Shown piece by piece: positions 32,725 through 39,571 of a DNA stretch of 42,023 bases. The stretch lies in IMG/VR virus record IMGVR_UViG_3300002835_000391, positions 1 through 42,023 of that record. One strand, written 5' to 3'. Both the position numbers and the translations under genes were made by a program. Positions within the stretch are counted from its first letter, which is position 1. The number at the start of each line of letters is the position of its first letter. The stretch comes from a virus. A model generated the notes under the pieces. That model saw only the letters and a list, made by a program, of their open reading frames with translations, was not told the origin of the DNA and ran no database searches.

Positions 32725-33031
32725 CCCGTACCAGGAGATTTGTCAGACCCTGCACACCCTGCTCACCCGGAAGCGTGGATATTACGGCTGCCGGGAGGAG
32801 GGGCCGCTGGATAACGCTCTCGGAGTGGCGGAACAGGGTATAACCCCGTGGGTTTATCAGCTCGCCCGAATCGGGGAGAAAGTTCGCCGTTGCGGGGGGC
32901 TGCGGGGGGCAATAGTCGATGGGCAGTTTGAGCGGATCAGAGAGACACTTCTAGATATCGCCGGTCACGCAGTTGTGGCCATAGCGGTTCTGGACCATGA
33001 GGAACAGGCGAATGAACGTGAAAGTGATTAG
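32642..33031 (+). CDS. Hypothetical helical protein, MazG/nucleotide-modification-like
   Basis: 129 residues. YQEICQTLHTLLTRKRGYYG, GITPWVYQLARIGEKVRR and ETLLDIAGHAVVAIAVLDHEE resemble phage helical proteins distantly related to MazG-type or modification-associated domains (a K-x2-R and a D-x2-G-H-A pattern). No clear catalytic quartet. Could act on nucleotides; low certainty. Overlaps its neighbours by 83 and 20 nt. Confidence 0.4.
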   Translation: MMKTHFTIPVSGASTAEYSRPQGSELGDPYQEICQTLHTLLTRKRGYYGCREEGPLDNALGVAEQGITPWVYQLARIGEKVRRCGGLRGAIVDGQFERIRETLLDIAGHAVVAIAVLDHEEQANERESD

Positions 33032-33341
33032 CTGGCTGCTGAAGCACCGCGAGCTGCTGCTGGCCGTGGTGGCCGTGGCGAAGAAGTTCGACCGGGACGG
33101 CACCTACATCTCCCAGTGGGAGGTGGTGGACGAGATCGCCCGGCTGGTGATCCCGGTCTTTGAGCGGGAGGGCGTGGATGCCGCCAGCGTGCTGGCCTAC
33201 GACTGGGATGAAACCGACGAGGTGTCGGCATTCGCCCTCGGTGCCGAGGTCCAGGCTATGGGCGTGGACTGGCAGGCCGTGATCCAGATCGTCCTTCCGA
33301 TTCTGATCGCCATTCTCAAGGCGCTGTCGCCCGATGAGTGA
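33012..33341 (+). CDS. Hypothetical protein with C-terminal hydrophobic helix
   Basis: 109 residues. ATG 33012 chosen for GAGG 9 nt upstream. Helical, with a hydrophobic N-terminal segment (LLLAVVAVAKKF) and the C-terminal VIQIVLPILIAILKAL, which could be a membrane anchor. It overlaps the subtilase by 8 nt. Opening the membrane/protease block, it may be a holin-like or anchoring protein. Confidence 0.5.
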   Translation: MNVKVISWLLKHRELLLAVVAVAKKFDRDGTYISQWEVVDEIARLVIPVFEREGVDAASVLAYDWDETDEVSAFALGAEVQAMGVDWQAVIQIVLPILIAILKALSPDE

Positions 33342-34278
33342 CTTCGTCCACCTCCCTCCGTACCGGGTTGATCTCCAGCATGTACCGCATTCGGTACAGG
33401 AGGGGGTGGATTGGGCTGTCGCCAGCTACGGGATCCCCGGTCTGTGGAAGCACAGCAAGGGCGAGGGCGTGACGGTGGCGGTGATCGACTCGGGAGTATC
33501 GCCACACTCCGCGCTCAAGGATGTGGTGGTGGACTACCGCAACTTCTCTTCGGACTCCAATGTCTACGACACGCTCGGTCACGGGACGCACGTAGCGGGC
33601 GTCATCGGTGCCCGGTCTGGTCTGGCAAAGGGCATCGCCCCAGGCGCCAAGCTGATCAGCATGAAGGTGCTGGGTCACTCGGGCATGGGCAGCAACGAAG
33701 CGGTCGCAACTGCGATCACCCATGCGGGCGAGGCCAAGGTGGATCTGGTGTGCATGTCGCTCGGCTGTTCCCGGCCGGACGCCAGGGTGCATGACGCGAT
33801 CCGGCACATCACCTCCAAGGGCGTGATCGTTGTGTGCGCGGCCGGGAATGATGGCGGGGCGGTCAACTATCCCGCGGCATTCACCGAGACGATTGCGGTG
33901 GGTGCGGTGGACAAGGATGGCAACGTCTGCCAGTTCTCCTCTCGGGGCAAGGAGATTGTGGTTGCCGCTCCTGGTCAGGACATCACCAGCACGTGGCTCG
34001 CGGATGGATACGCGACCATCTCCGGAACCAGCATGTCCGCGCCGTTCGTCACCGGAGTCCTGGCGTTGTGGGTATCCGACGCCAAGAAGACGGGCCAGAA
34101 GGTCAGCGGTGCCGCCGCAGTCAAAGCCCTCAGTGAGACTTGCCGAGACGTTGGGCAGCAGGGCAGGGATCCGGAGTACGGCTGGGGTCTGATGGACCCG
34201 CACAAACTCTTGAACTACACCGCCACCGCCAGCATTGAGGGCGTGACCATCTTCATCCCCGGGGCCCGCATCCTATGA
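33334..34278 (+). CDS. Subtilisin-like serine protease (S8)
   Basis: 314 residues. The S8 triad is complete: D52 in VAVIDSGV, H83 in GHGTHVAGVIGA, S233 in SGTSMSAPFVTG, with the oxyanion Asn N172 in AAGNDGG. The core starts after a ~35-residue N-terminal stretch; there is no signal peptide and no I9-type propeptide of normal length, so secretion would need another route (virion, lysis or a holin). Phage-encoded subtilases are rare. Neighbours are membrane and secreted proteins and a papain-like protease, suggesting a shared task outside the cytoplasm or in virion maturation. Confidence 0.9.
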   Translation: MSDFVHLPPYRVDLQHVPHSVQEGVDWAVASYGIPGLWKHSKGEGVTVAVIDSGVSPHSALKDVVVDYRNFSSDSNVYDTLGHGTHVAGVIGARSGLAKGIAPGAKLISMKVLGHSGMGSNEAVATAITHAGEAKVDLVCMSLGCSRPDARVHDAIRHITSKGVIVVCAAGNDGGAVNYPAAFTETIAVGAVDKDGNVCQFSSRGKEIVVAAPGQDITSTWLADGYATISGTSMSAPFVTGVLALWVSDAKKTGQKVSGAAAVKALSETCRDVGQQGRDPEYGWGLMDPHKLLNYTATASIEGVTIFIPGARIL

Positions 34279-34472
34279 CCGCATCGCAGATTGCCAGTCT
34301 GATCGTTGTTGCCGCAGTGACGGCGTACTTCTACCTGCCGAGAATCAAATGGCCAGCATCAAAGCCAAACAGCATGCGGCAAGTCGAAGCCGTGTTGAGC
34401 ATCAGGGATTCCAGCTCCAGCCCCGAGGTACGCAAGGCATGCACGCAGCTCTTGCAAGCTCTACTCCAGTGA
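34275..34472 (+). CDS. 65-residue membrane-anchored protein
   Basis: Starts in an ATGA overlap. An N-terminal transmembrane segment (ASLIVVAAVTAYFYLP) precedes a charged helical tail. The N-in anchor plus helix resembles an i-spanin shape, but the partner lacks a lipobox, so this is weak. The stop overlaps the next GTG start (GTGA). Confidence 0.5.
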   Translation: MTASQIASLIVVAAVTAYFYLPRIKWPASKPNSMRQVEAVLSIRDSSSSPEVRKACTQLLQALLQ

Positions 34473-34864
34473 AGCACCTGTTCCTGGCTGCGGCGGTAGC
34501 GTTTGCCGCCCTGCAATTTGTCCCCCAGCGGTCGGCCGCACCCGGCCCCGTCGCAACGGCCCTCGCCTCCGCCTCCTCCGCGGATCGGGCCAGAGTCGCC
34601 AGCGTCTACGCCTCGCTGGCTGATCTCATCGAACGGGATGGTGGCAAGCTGATCCCCACCACTGCCGTGTGGCGCGCCATCTATGCGGACGCGCTCCGGC
34701 TGGCCGCTGGGGGCACCGCCCTGCCGGGCAAATACCCCGGCCTGGACAAGGCTGTTGAGGAGGTGCTGGCCCAGCACTACCCGCTGGACAACCTGCCTAT
34801 CGACACTGCGATGGCGGGCAAGATTGCCGCCGGATGCCGGGCCGTGGAGAACCAGTGTGAGTGA
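34469..34864 (+). CDS. Predicted secreted protein
   Basis: 131 residues from GTG 34469. The first 23 residues are a signal peptide: K near the start, LFLAAAVAFAALQF, and a likely cleavage after SAA. The rest is helical with DRARVASVYASLADLIERDGG and KYPGLDKAVEEVLAQHYPL. No lipobox cysteine. Placed between the two proteases; could be an inhibitor, chaperone or periplasmic partner. Overlaps the endonuclease VII gene by 8 nt. Confidence 0.55.
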   Translation: MKHLFLAAAVAFAALQFVPQRSAAPGPVATALASASSADRARVASVYASLADLIERDGGKLIPTTAVWRAIYADALRLAAGGTALPGKYPGLDKAVEEVLAQHYPLDNLPIDTAMAGKIAAGCRAVENQCE

Positions 34865-35528
34865 TCGCAAGCGATGCACGCAGTGCCAGCAGTGGAAGCT
34901 GCTGAACGATTTCAGTCCGTGCCGAAGCGGTCTGCAACCTGCGTGCAAGCGTTGCCGGAATGAAACGGCAAGAGCCAAGCCAGCGGTGATTGCGGTGGCG
35001 GAAAAGGCGTGTATGACATGCAAGCAAACGCTGCCAGCCAGTGCGTTCTGGAAGGCTCGGCACAACGCCACCGGCCTGCAAAAACAATGCAAGGCGTGCT
35101 GCGGTGCCCGAAAGGCAACGGTGCGATTTGCTGTCACGCTGTCCGAGAAGACCTGCCGGGACTGTGGCGTCACAAAGCCCGCCTCAGAGTTCTGCATCCA
35201 TGTCAAGCGAAAGGGTGGCCTGCGGTCGGAGTGCCGGGAATGCACCAGCGTGCGCACCCGGGCCAGCGTCTACAGCCTAGACCTTAACGCTGCGAAAGAG
35301 CTGTGCGACCGATGTGACTGTGGAATCTGCGGCGTCACGCTCGCCACACAGGCGGAGAAGCACATTGATCACTGCCACACCACCGGCAAGGTGCGCGGCG
35401 TGCTGTGCGGCCCGTGCAACCGAATGCTGAGTAACGCGCGGGACCGCAGTGACGTACTGCTTTCCGGCGCGCAATACCTCCGAGACTCCGGAACGGACAA
35501 GGCTCAGAAGGAAAAGATAAGTGCCTGA
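34857..35528 (+). CDS. Endonuclease VII-like HNH resolvase with three zinc knuckles
   Basis: 223 residues from GTG 34857. Three copies of a C-x2-C ... F ... C-x2-C knuckle come first (C7/C10/C30/C33; C52/C55/C78/C81; C100/C103/C126/C129). The C-terminal domain matches T4 endonuclease VII: CGICG (C155/C158), IDHCHTTGKVRG with D171-H172, and CGPCNRMLSN with C184/C187 and N188. It should cleave branched DNA, clearing junctions before packaging. The triple knuckle is more than needed for the zinc site and suggests extra DNA or protein binding. Confidence 0.82.
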   Translation: MSDRKRCTQCQQWKLLNDFSPCRSGLQPACKRCRNETARAKPAVIAVAEKACMTCKQTLPASAFWKARHNATGLQKQCKACCGARKATVRFAVTLSEKTCRDCGVTKPASEFCIHVKRKGGLRSECRECTSVRTRASVYSLDLNAAKELCDRCDCGICGVTLATQAEKHIDHCHTTGKVRGVLCGPCNRMLSNARDRSDVLLSGAQYLRDSGTDKAQKEKISA

Positions 35529-36471
35529 CGACTTTGACAATCCGATGCAGTTGCTCATGGCCTATGAGGATGGGCTCACGGGCTACATCGATAGCCCGCG
35601 AGATCGCGGCTTGTTCTCGGAGTCGCAGAAGCAGCCCGTGTATTCGGAGCCCAATATTGCTGGCAGCGGCCAGGGGCAGCGGGCACTTCTATGGCAGTAC
35701 ACGCAGGCGTTAGACCCGCTGTCGTTTACCGAGCGCCAGACCACTGGAGATTGTACGAGCCACTGTTCGCGGAACGCGCGAGACACAAGCCGTGCGACCC
35801 AGATTTGCGTGGAGCGACGGCCCGAAGATTTCATTGTGCGCGGGGCGACTGAGCCTACCTACGGTGCGCGTGGGCATGCTGGCGAGGGTATGTCTCCTGC
35901 CCGCGCCGCCATGTTTGAGAATGAGGTGGGCTTCCTGATCCGTAAGAAATATGACCCCGTCGATCTTTCGGTGTACAAGTCCACCATCGGCACAAACTGG
36001 GGTGGGCGGGGCGTGCCCGAGGATGTCAAGGCACTGTGTCGGCAGAACAAAGTAGGCATCATCCGCCAGCTCACGCGCATCCAAGACGTAGTGGACGCGC
36101 TCTTCAACGGGTACTGCGTGGCGTCTGGGCAGTTTGCGGCGTGGTCGCCAACTCCGAACAAGGATCACATTCACCCGCGCACTGGTGGCGGATGGAGTCA
36201 CGCGATGGCTACGGTCGGCATGGACTTCACCCGTAAGTTCTGGCCTTTCGATGTGTTCTTCATCGCAAATAGCTGGGGCCCGTGGTGTCAAGCGCCAAAG
36301 GAATGGCCAAGCGACTACCCCAAGTATCTGCCCGGCATGATTGTGACGAAGGCAGAGGACTGGGAGGTGTGCGTGCGCGGCGGTGACTGCTACGCATATG
36401 GATCAGTCGATGGTTTCCCTCCACAGAAGCTGCCCGATTACGGAACCGTAGGACTCCTGCGTCATGGCTGA
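35521..36471 (+). CDS. Papain-like cysteine protease (C1 fold)
   Basis: 316 residues from GTG 35521. The papain order is present: Q73 and C78 in QTTGDCTSHC (oxyanion Gln and nucleophile), H227 in GGWSHAMATVGMDF, N250 in FFIANSWGPW. No signal peptide. A ~70-residue N-terminal part may be a pro- or adaptor region. Two cysteines, C78 and C82, stand close; C78 fits the Q-x4-C spacing. It overlaps the endonuclease VII end by 8 nt. Phage C1-like proteins are sometimes virion or lysis proteins; here it pairs with a subtilase nearby. Confidence 0.78.
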   Translation: MPDDFDNPMQLLMAYEDGLTGYIDSPRDRGLFSESQKQPVYSEPNIAGSGQGQRALLWQYTQALDPLSFTERQTTGDCTSHCSRNARDTSRATQICVERRPEDFIVRGATEPTYGARGHAGEGMSPARAAMFENEVGFLIRKKYDPVDLSVYKSTIGTNWGGRGVPEDVKALCRQNKVGIIRQLTRIQDVVDALFNGYCVASGQFAAWSPTPNKDHIHPRTGGGWSHAMATVGMDFTRKFWPFDVFFIANSWGPWCQAPKEWPSDYPKYLPGMIVTKAEDWEVCVRGGDCYAYGSVDGFPPQKLPDYGTVGLLRHG

Positions 36472-36739
36472 ACTGCTGGCCCTCATTGCCTCTCTCTTCG
36501 CAGCCCCGGACATGACGGGCCCGGTCGCAGTCCATGCGTCGTACGTGATCCACACGCAGCAGACCGACACCCCCGCCAAGAAATGCTGCGGCGAATGCAA
36601 GGGTGGGTTCATCGTTCACGGCGACGGGCACAAGACCCCCTGCCCCTGCCCGCCGGACTGCGAGTGCAAGGCCGTGAAGCACCCGCCCGTGGTCATCTAT
36701 CAGAACTGCCCAGACGGGAAATGCCCACCGACCAAATAG
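36464..36739 (+). CDS. Cys-rich, probably exported protein
   Basis: 91 residues. The start MAELLALIASLFAAPD looks like a short signal or membrane-associated segment. KKCCGECKGG, then GDGHKTPCPCPPDCECK and CPDGKC give nine or more cysteines in tight spacing, suiting disulfides outside the cell or metal binding. The GDGH-x-TPCPCP phrase occurs in small phage proteins of unknown role. Overlaps neighbours by 8 and 19 nt. Confidence 0.55.
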   Translation: MAELLALIASLFAAPDMTGPVAVHASYVIHTQQTDTPAKKCCGECKGGFIVHGDGHKTPCPCPPDCECKAVKHPPVVIYQNCPDGKCPPTK

Positions 36740-37095
36740 TCTTCGACTGCCTGCGGGACACTGGTGCCCGTGGCATGAGCCAGCATTCAGAGGAGATCGC
36801 CCTGCTCGGGCTGGTCTTCGCCCCACTGGCGGGTCGGAAGCGGCGGCAGGCGATGCGGCAGGCGTTCGTCCAGGGCCACCCCGAAGTCGGCTCGGTGTTC
36901 CTGGTGTTGGTGCTGCCCATCCTCATCTCGGTAATCAGCGCGTGGATAACGAAATGGATTTTAAATCGCAAGGATTTGAGGCACGTTCAAAGCGCGGCGT
37001 ACGACGCATTAACCGAGCTATCGCCTGCTACGACGGCCACACTTACGTCTATCAGTACCCGCCCGACGAAGCCGACCGAGCCCGACGCATGGTGA
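36721..37095 (+). CDS. Membrane protein, holin candidate
   Basis: 124 residues from ATG 36721. One strong transmembrane helix (VFLVLVLPILISVISAWI) follows a basic region (GRKRRQAMRQAF). The C-terminal 45 residues overlap the next gene for 142 nt and are Thr/Pro-rich, so the functional part probably ends soon after the membrane span. Position in the protease/membrane block makes a holin or anchor plausible. Confidence 0.45.
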   Translation: MPTDQIVFDCLRDTGARGMSQHSEEIALLGLVFAPLAGRKRRQAMRQAFVQGHPEVGSVFLVLVLPILISVISAWITKWILNRKDLRHVQSAAYDALTELSPATTATLTSISTRPTKPTEPDAW

Positions 37096-37181
37096 AATTG
37101 CATGTGGAAGAGGGATCCCTGCATCCGTACGCAGGGCTGATGCTAGTGAGCATGATCCGGAGGGCGGATGATGGAGCTTGA
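36954..37181 (+). CDS. Small hypothetical protein overlapping the membrane gene
   Basis: 75 residues from ATG 36954. VRRINRAIACYDGHTYVYQYPPDEADRARRMVKLHVEEG is well-ordered mixed sequence, unlike the overlapping frame, so this gene is probably real. Function unknown. No good ribosome site, so translation may depend on the upstream gene. Confidence 0.5.
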   Translation: MDFKSQGFEARSKRGVRRINRAIACYDGHTYVYQYPPDEADRARRMVKLHVEEGSLHPYAGLMLVSMIRRADDGA

Positions 37182-37392
37182 GTTCTGGATGGTGATATTG
37201 ACCTGCGCTTGCGCGGTCATCCCGTGGGCGTTCAGCATCCACGCCAAGGTGGCTGTGATTGCGAGCGCCGTGCAGGGCCTGCCCGAAGTTGTCGATGAGC
37301 TGCGCGACATTCTGCGCGAGCATGAACATCGACTAGACGAACATGCAAGTAAGATCCAAGCTCTCCAAGAAACGACAAAACTACGTCGTTGA
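37171..37392 (+). CDS. Membrane-anchored coiled-coil protein
   Basis: 73 residues. ATG 37171 has GGAGG 7 nt upstream; ATG 37168 is adjacent. An N-terminal transmembrane helix (WMVILTCACAVIPWAFSI) precedes a coiled coil (LPEVVDELRDILREHEHRLD). Such one-span-plus-coil proteins occur beside phage lysis genes. It overlaps the sigma-like gene by 50 nt. Confidence 0.55.
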   Translation: MELEFWMVILTCACAVIPWAFSIHAKVAVIASAVQGLPEVVDELRDILREHEHRLDEHASKIQALQETTKLRR

Positions 37393-37960
37393 GTACATGC
37401 CATTGGCCTCAATGCTGGCCAAGTTTTTTGTTCAGACCCGCCCGAGCTGGCAGCGTGGCGTGCTGTTCCCAGACCTTCAGTCCGAGGGATTCCTCGCCCT
37501 GACCAAGGCCGCCCGTACATACGATCAGTCCCGGCTCCCGTATCCGAAAGCCTACTTCGCACGGGCGATAATGAACGCCATGTACAAGTGGATCAAGCGG
37601 GCTACCCGGCAGCCGTGCGAGTGGAAGCTCTCGCTCATGGAGGCCGAGCAACTGCTGCCGATCACGGAGCATCCCGACTACCTGCGGCTGGCCATCGAAG
37701 ACCTGCCCGAGGAGGACAGGGAGTTGGCGCAGAGTCGGTTTGAAGACTCGCTCACTCTGCGGAAAATAGCAGAGGAGCAACAGATTTCAGTTCGTCTAGC
37801 TTCTGTCCGCAGCCGGGATCTCGCCAGAAAACTGGCGCAATCTTTGGATATCCGGCTTCGGCCGCCCGTACAAGAGTGCGAACATCGGCAACGTGGTAGT
37901 ACCCGGAACCGTTCTTCCTCACCTCGGGCTTCCGGCAATCCATACAAGCGACGGCGATAG
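37343..37960 (+). CDS. Sigma-70-like transcription factor
   Basis: 205 residues. Residues ~42-90 match sigma region 2 (FPDLQSEGFLALTKAARTYD, then PKAYFARAIMNAMYKWIKR), and ~117-168 match region 4 with an HTH (EDLPEEDRELAQSRF, then LRKIAEEQQISVRLASVRSR). There is no region 1 or 3. It may direct host RNA polymerase to phage promoters. Codons after ~137, including the HTH, lie antisense to the 3' end of the serine recombinase; the basic tail beyond residue 170 is probably not conserved. Confidence 0.7.
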   Translation: MQVRSKLSKKRQNYVVEYMPLASMLAKFFVQTRPSWQRGVLFPDLQSEGFLALTKAARTYDQSRLPYPKAYFARAIMNAMYKWIKRATRQPCEWKLSLMEAEQLLPITEHPDYLRLAIEDLPEEDRELAQSRFEDSLTLRKIAEEQQISVRLASVRSRDLARKLAQSLDIRLRPPVQECEHRQRGSTRNRSSSPRASGNPYKRRR

Positions 37961-38522
37961 TGTTCCAAGAACACCCAGCCCGGCGCATGACGAGCATGCG
38001 GTTGCCGGAAGCCCGCTCCTTGGGTAGCGGCACCCACTTCTGATCCGTGCGTATCCAGCCCCACGGTCTGGTCCCGCCATAGGGCTGGCCCGTCTTCTTT
38101 CGGTGGTCGATGCCGCGCTTGATCCGCCTCCCGATCATCTTCCGTTCGTACTGGGAGAACACCGCACCCTGGAGGAACACCAGTTCCCCCTCGTCCGTGG
38201 TGAGATCCACGGGGAAGTCAATGATGTGCAGCCTGATCCCCTGCTCCCGCCAGAGCATCAGCGTGGTGGCCGCATCGACCAGGGAGCGGAAGCCGCGGTC
38301 CCTGGTGGTGACCACCACCGTGTCGCCCCGTTGCAGCCGATCCCACATCCGCTTGCCTGACGGCCGGTCACGCAGGGGCACGGACCCGCTGACATCCTCA
38401 TCGGAAAACATCTCGGCCAGCGTCTGATTCGTACGCTTGGCGTACTCCTCCAGCGCCGCCTGCTGTGCCTCGGATGAGGCTTCCTGCATGTCCGTGCTTA
38501 CCCGGCAGTAACCGTACAGCAT
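37752..38522 (-). CDS. Serine recombinase / resolvase
   Basis: 256 residues. ATG 38522 is chosen because AGGTG precedes it and the catalytic motif starts at once: Y5-x-R7-x-S9 in YGYCRVSTDMQ, the nucleophile being S9. TTRDRGFRSLVDA and SQYERKMIGRRIKRGI carry the other conserved arginines and the long E helix. The C-terminal part (YGGTRPWGWI, RRAGCSWNTIAVACM) has an HTH of recombinase type. Length is between small resolvases and large serine integrases. It could invert or excise a segment, or act with the integrase. Overlaps the sigma gene by 209 nt, tail to tail. Confidence 0.85.
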   Translation of the reverse strand: MLYGYCRVSTDMQEASSEAQQAALEEYAKRTNQTLAEMFSDEDVSGSVPLRDRPSGKRMWDRLQRGDTVVVTTRDRGFRSLVDAATTLMLWREQGIRLHIIDFPVDLTTDEGELVFLQGAVFSQYERKMIGRRIKRGIDHRKKTGQPYGGTRPWGWIRTDQKWVPLPKERASGNRMLVMRRAGCSWNTIAVACMDCRKPEVRKNGSGYYHVADVRTLVRAAEAGYPKIAPVFWRDPGCGQKLDELKSVAPLLFSAE

Positions 38523-38526
38523 TGGT

Positions 38527-38601
38527 TCACCTGTAGGAGGACCAGAACAACATGCCACCAATGATCACCACTGCCACCATGAAGTCCGCAACTTCGCTCA
38601 T
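38527..38601 (-). CDS. 24-residue membrane peptide
   Basis: ATG 38601 with GGAG 8 nt upstream, stop at 38527. It starts MSEVADFMVAVV and continues IIGGMLFWSSYR: one hydrophobic span with a basic end. It overlaps the next upstream peptide gene by 4 nt (ATGA). Good ribosome site and coupling argue for translation. Confidence 0.45.
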   Translation of the reverse strand: MSEVADFMVAVVIIGGMLFWSSYR

Positions 38602-38672
38602 CGAATGATCTCCACAAGGATACGCAACACAACGATCACCAACTCCAGAATCACTGGGGCATCCGTGCCCAT
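38598..38672 (-). CDS. 24-residue membrane peptide
   Basis: ATG 38672 with AAGGAG 8 nt upstream, stop at 38598. After MGTDAPV come mostly Leu, Ile and Val in a single span, ending in ...EIIR. Same length and design as its downstream neighbour, but different sequence. The pair might be a two-peptide membrane system or toxin/holin-like peptides. Confidence 0.45.
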   Translation of the reverse strand: MGTDAPVILELVIVVLRILVEIIR

Positions 38673-38683
38673 AGGGAATCTCC

Positions 38684-39046
38684 TTATGCAACGCTGAACT
38701 TGGATGGAACACCGTAGGTCAACACAACCTCGGCCACCACCCGCTTGCCATGGGGATCGACATACAACGTCACCTTGCCATCGGCTGGCGGTGTGGGCTT
38801 GCCGGAATGATTGACCTCGGGGAAGGCATCGTCGCTTTGCAGCAGCGAGGTCATCACCGTGGGGCCAACCGCACTGGCGAGCTTGAGATACGCAGCCAGC
38901 ACATCGTCGGCCGAAGCCTTGGAGGTGATCGCAGCATCAATCGCACGCTTGCCAGTCACCAGCGACGGCACACTGACCGGCCAGTTGAAACAAGAACCGA
39001 CACGGTCCAGGTCAAAGAACCATTGCACAACATCAAGGTCATCCAT
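38684..39046 (-). CDS. Hypothetical protein
   Basis: 120 residues; ATG 39046 with AGGAGG 8 nt upstream. N-terminal half mixed helical (VVQWFFDLDRVGSC, GKRAIDAAITSKAS); C-terminal half beta-rich (GKVTLYVDPHGKRVVAEVVLTYG). Unknown family. Overlaps the next gene upstream by 8 nt. Confidence 0.55.
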   Translation of the reverse strand: MDDLDVVQWFFDLDRVGSCFNWPVSVPSLVTGKRAIDAAITSKASADDVLAAYLKLASAVGPTVMTSLLQSDDAFPEVNHSGKPTPPADGKVTLYVDPHGKRVVAEVVLTYGVPSKFSVA

Positions 39047-39272
39047 CAACGCTATCCCTCCTGATCTGATCGGCCCACGCCACAATCTCACTCACCTTCC
39101 CGCGGATCACCCAACGCAGGTGATCCTCGTCGGCCCATCCCTCCGCTAGAAGGATGTCCATGTACTTCGCCAGCCTGGGGGAAGCCAGCACACGTTGCCG
39201 AGCTTCGGAGTACAAAGCGGCCGACTCAAATGGGCGCACACACCTCGGGCCGTAAGTTATCCAGCCATCCAT
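39039..39272 (-). CDS. Hypothetical protein
   Basis: 77 residues starting with MDGWITYGPRC after an exact copy of the punctuation element. Helical with several Trp (LLAEGWADEDHLRWVIRGK, EIVAWADQIRR). It shares the MDGW start with the protein at 39836-40096. Unknown function. Confidence 0.55.
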   Translation of the reverse strand: MDGWITYGPRCVRPFESAALYSEARQRVLASPRLAKYMDILLAEGWADEDHLRWVIRGKVSEIVAWADQIRRDSVDG

Positions 39273-39283
39273 CACTCACCTCC

Positions 39284-39571
39284 TCACGTATCCAAGAAAG
39301 GAAACTGCTCCCTCGCAAACTCTGCATCCGCCTCACGGCCAAGCAGGCCCTGCACCAAACGGAATGCGGCAAGGCATCCGCTGTTGAAGCCGTGCTGCCA
39401 GTTGCTGTCATCAGACCGCAGCTCTTCTAGGTCGGCAGACCATGCCGCCTCTACCCGCTTGCGCCCCGCCGCGCTGACCGGATTGTCCGGCGTGGTGCGG
39501 GCATACCAGACAAGGTCGAAATACTTCTTCTCCCAGGCGTGAAGCTCAACGGCAAATTCAGACTTCTTCAT
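39284..39571 (-). CDS. Hypothetical protein
   Basis: 95 residues from ATG 39571, chosen for GGAG 7 nt upstream; ATG 39598 is an alternative. Charged helical protein: KSEFAVELHAWEKKYFDLVW, AAGRKRVEAAWSADLEEL, CLAAFRLVQGLLG. It looks like a genuine small phage protein; role unknown. Overlaps its upstream neighbour by 14 nt. Confidence 0.55.
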   Translation of the reverse strand: MKKSEFAVELHAWEKKYFDLVWYARTTPDNPVSAAGRKRVEAAWSADLEELRSDDSNWQHGFNSGCLAAFRLVQGLLGREADAEFAREQFPFLDT

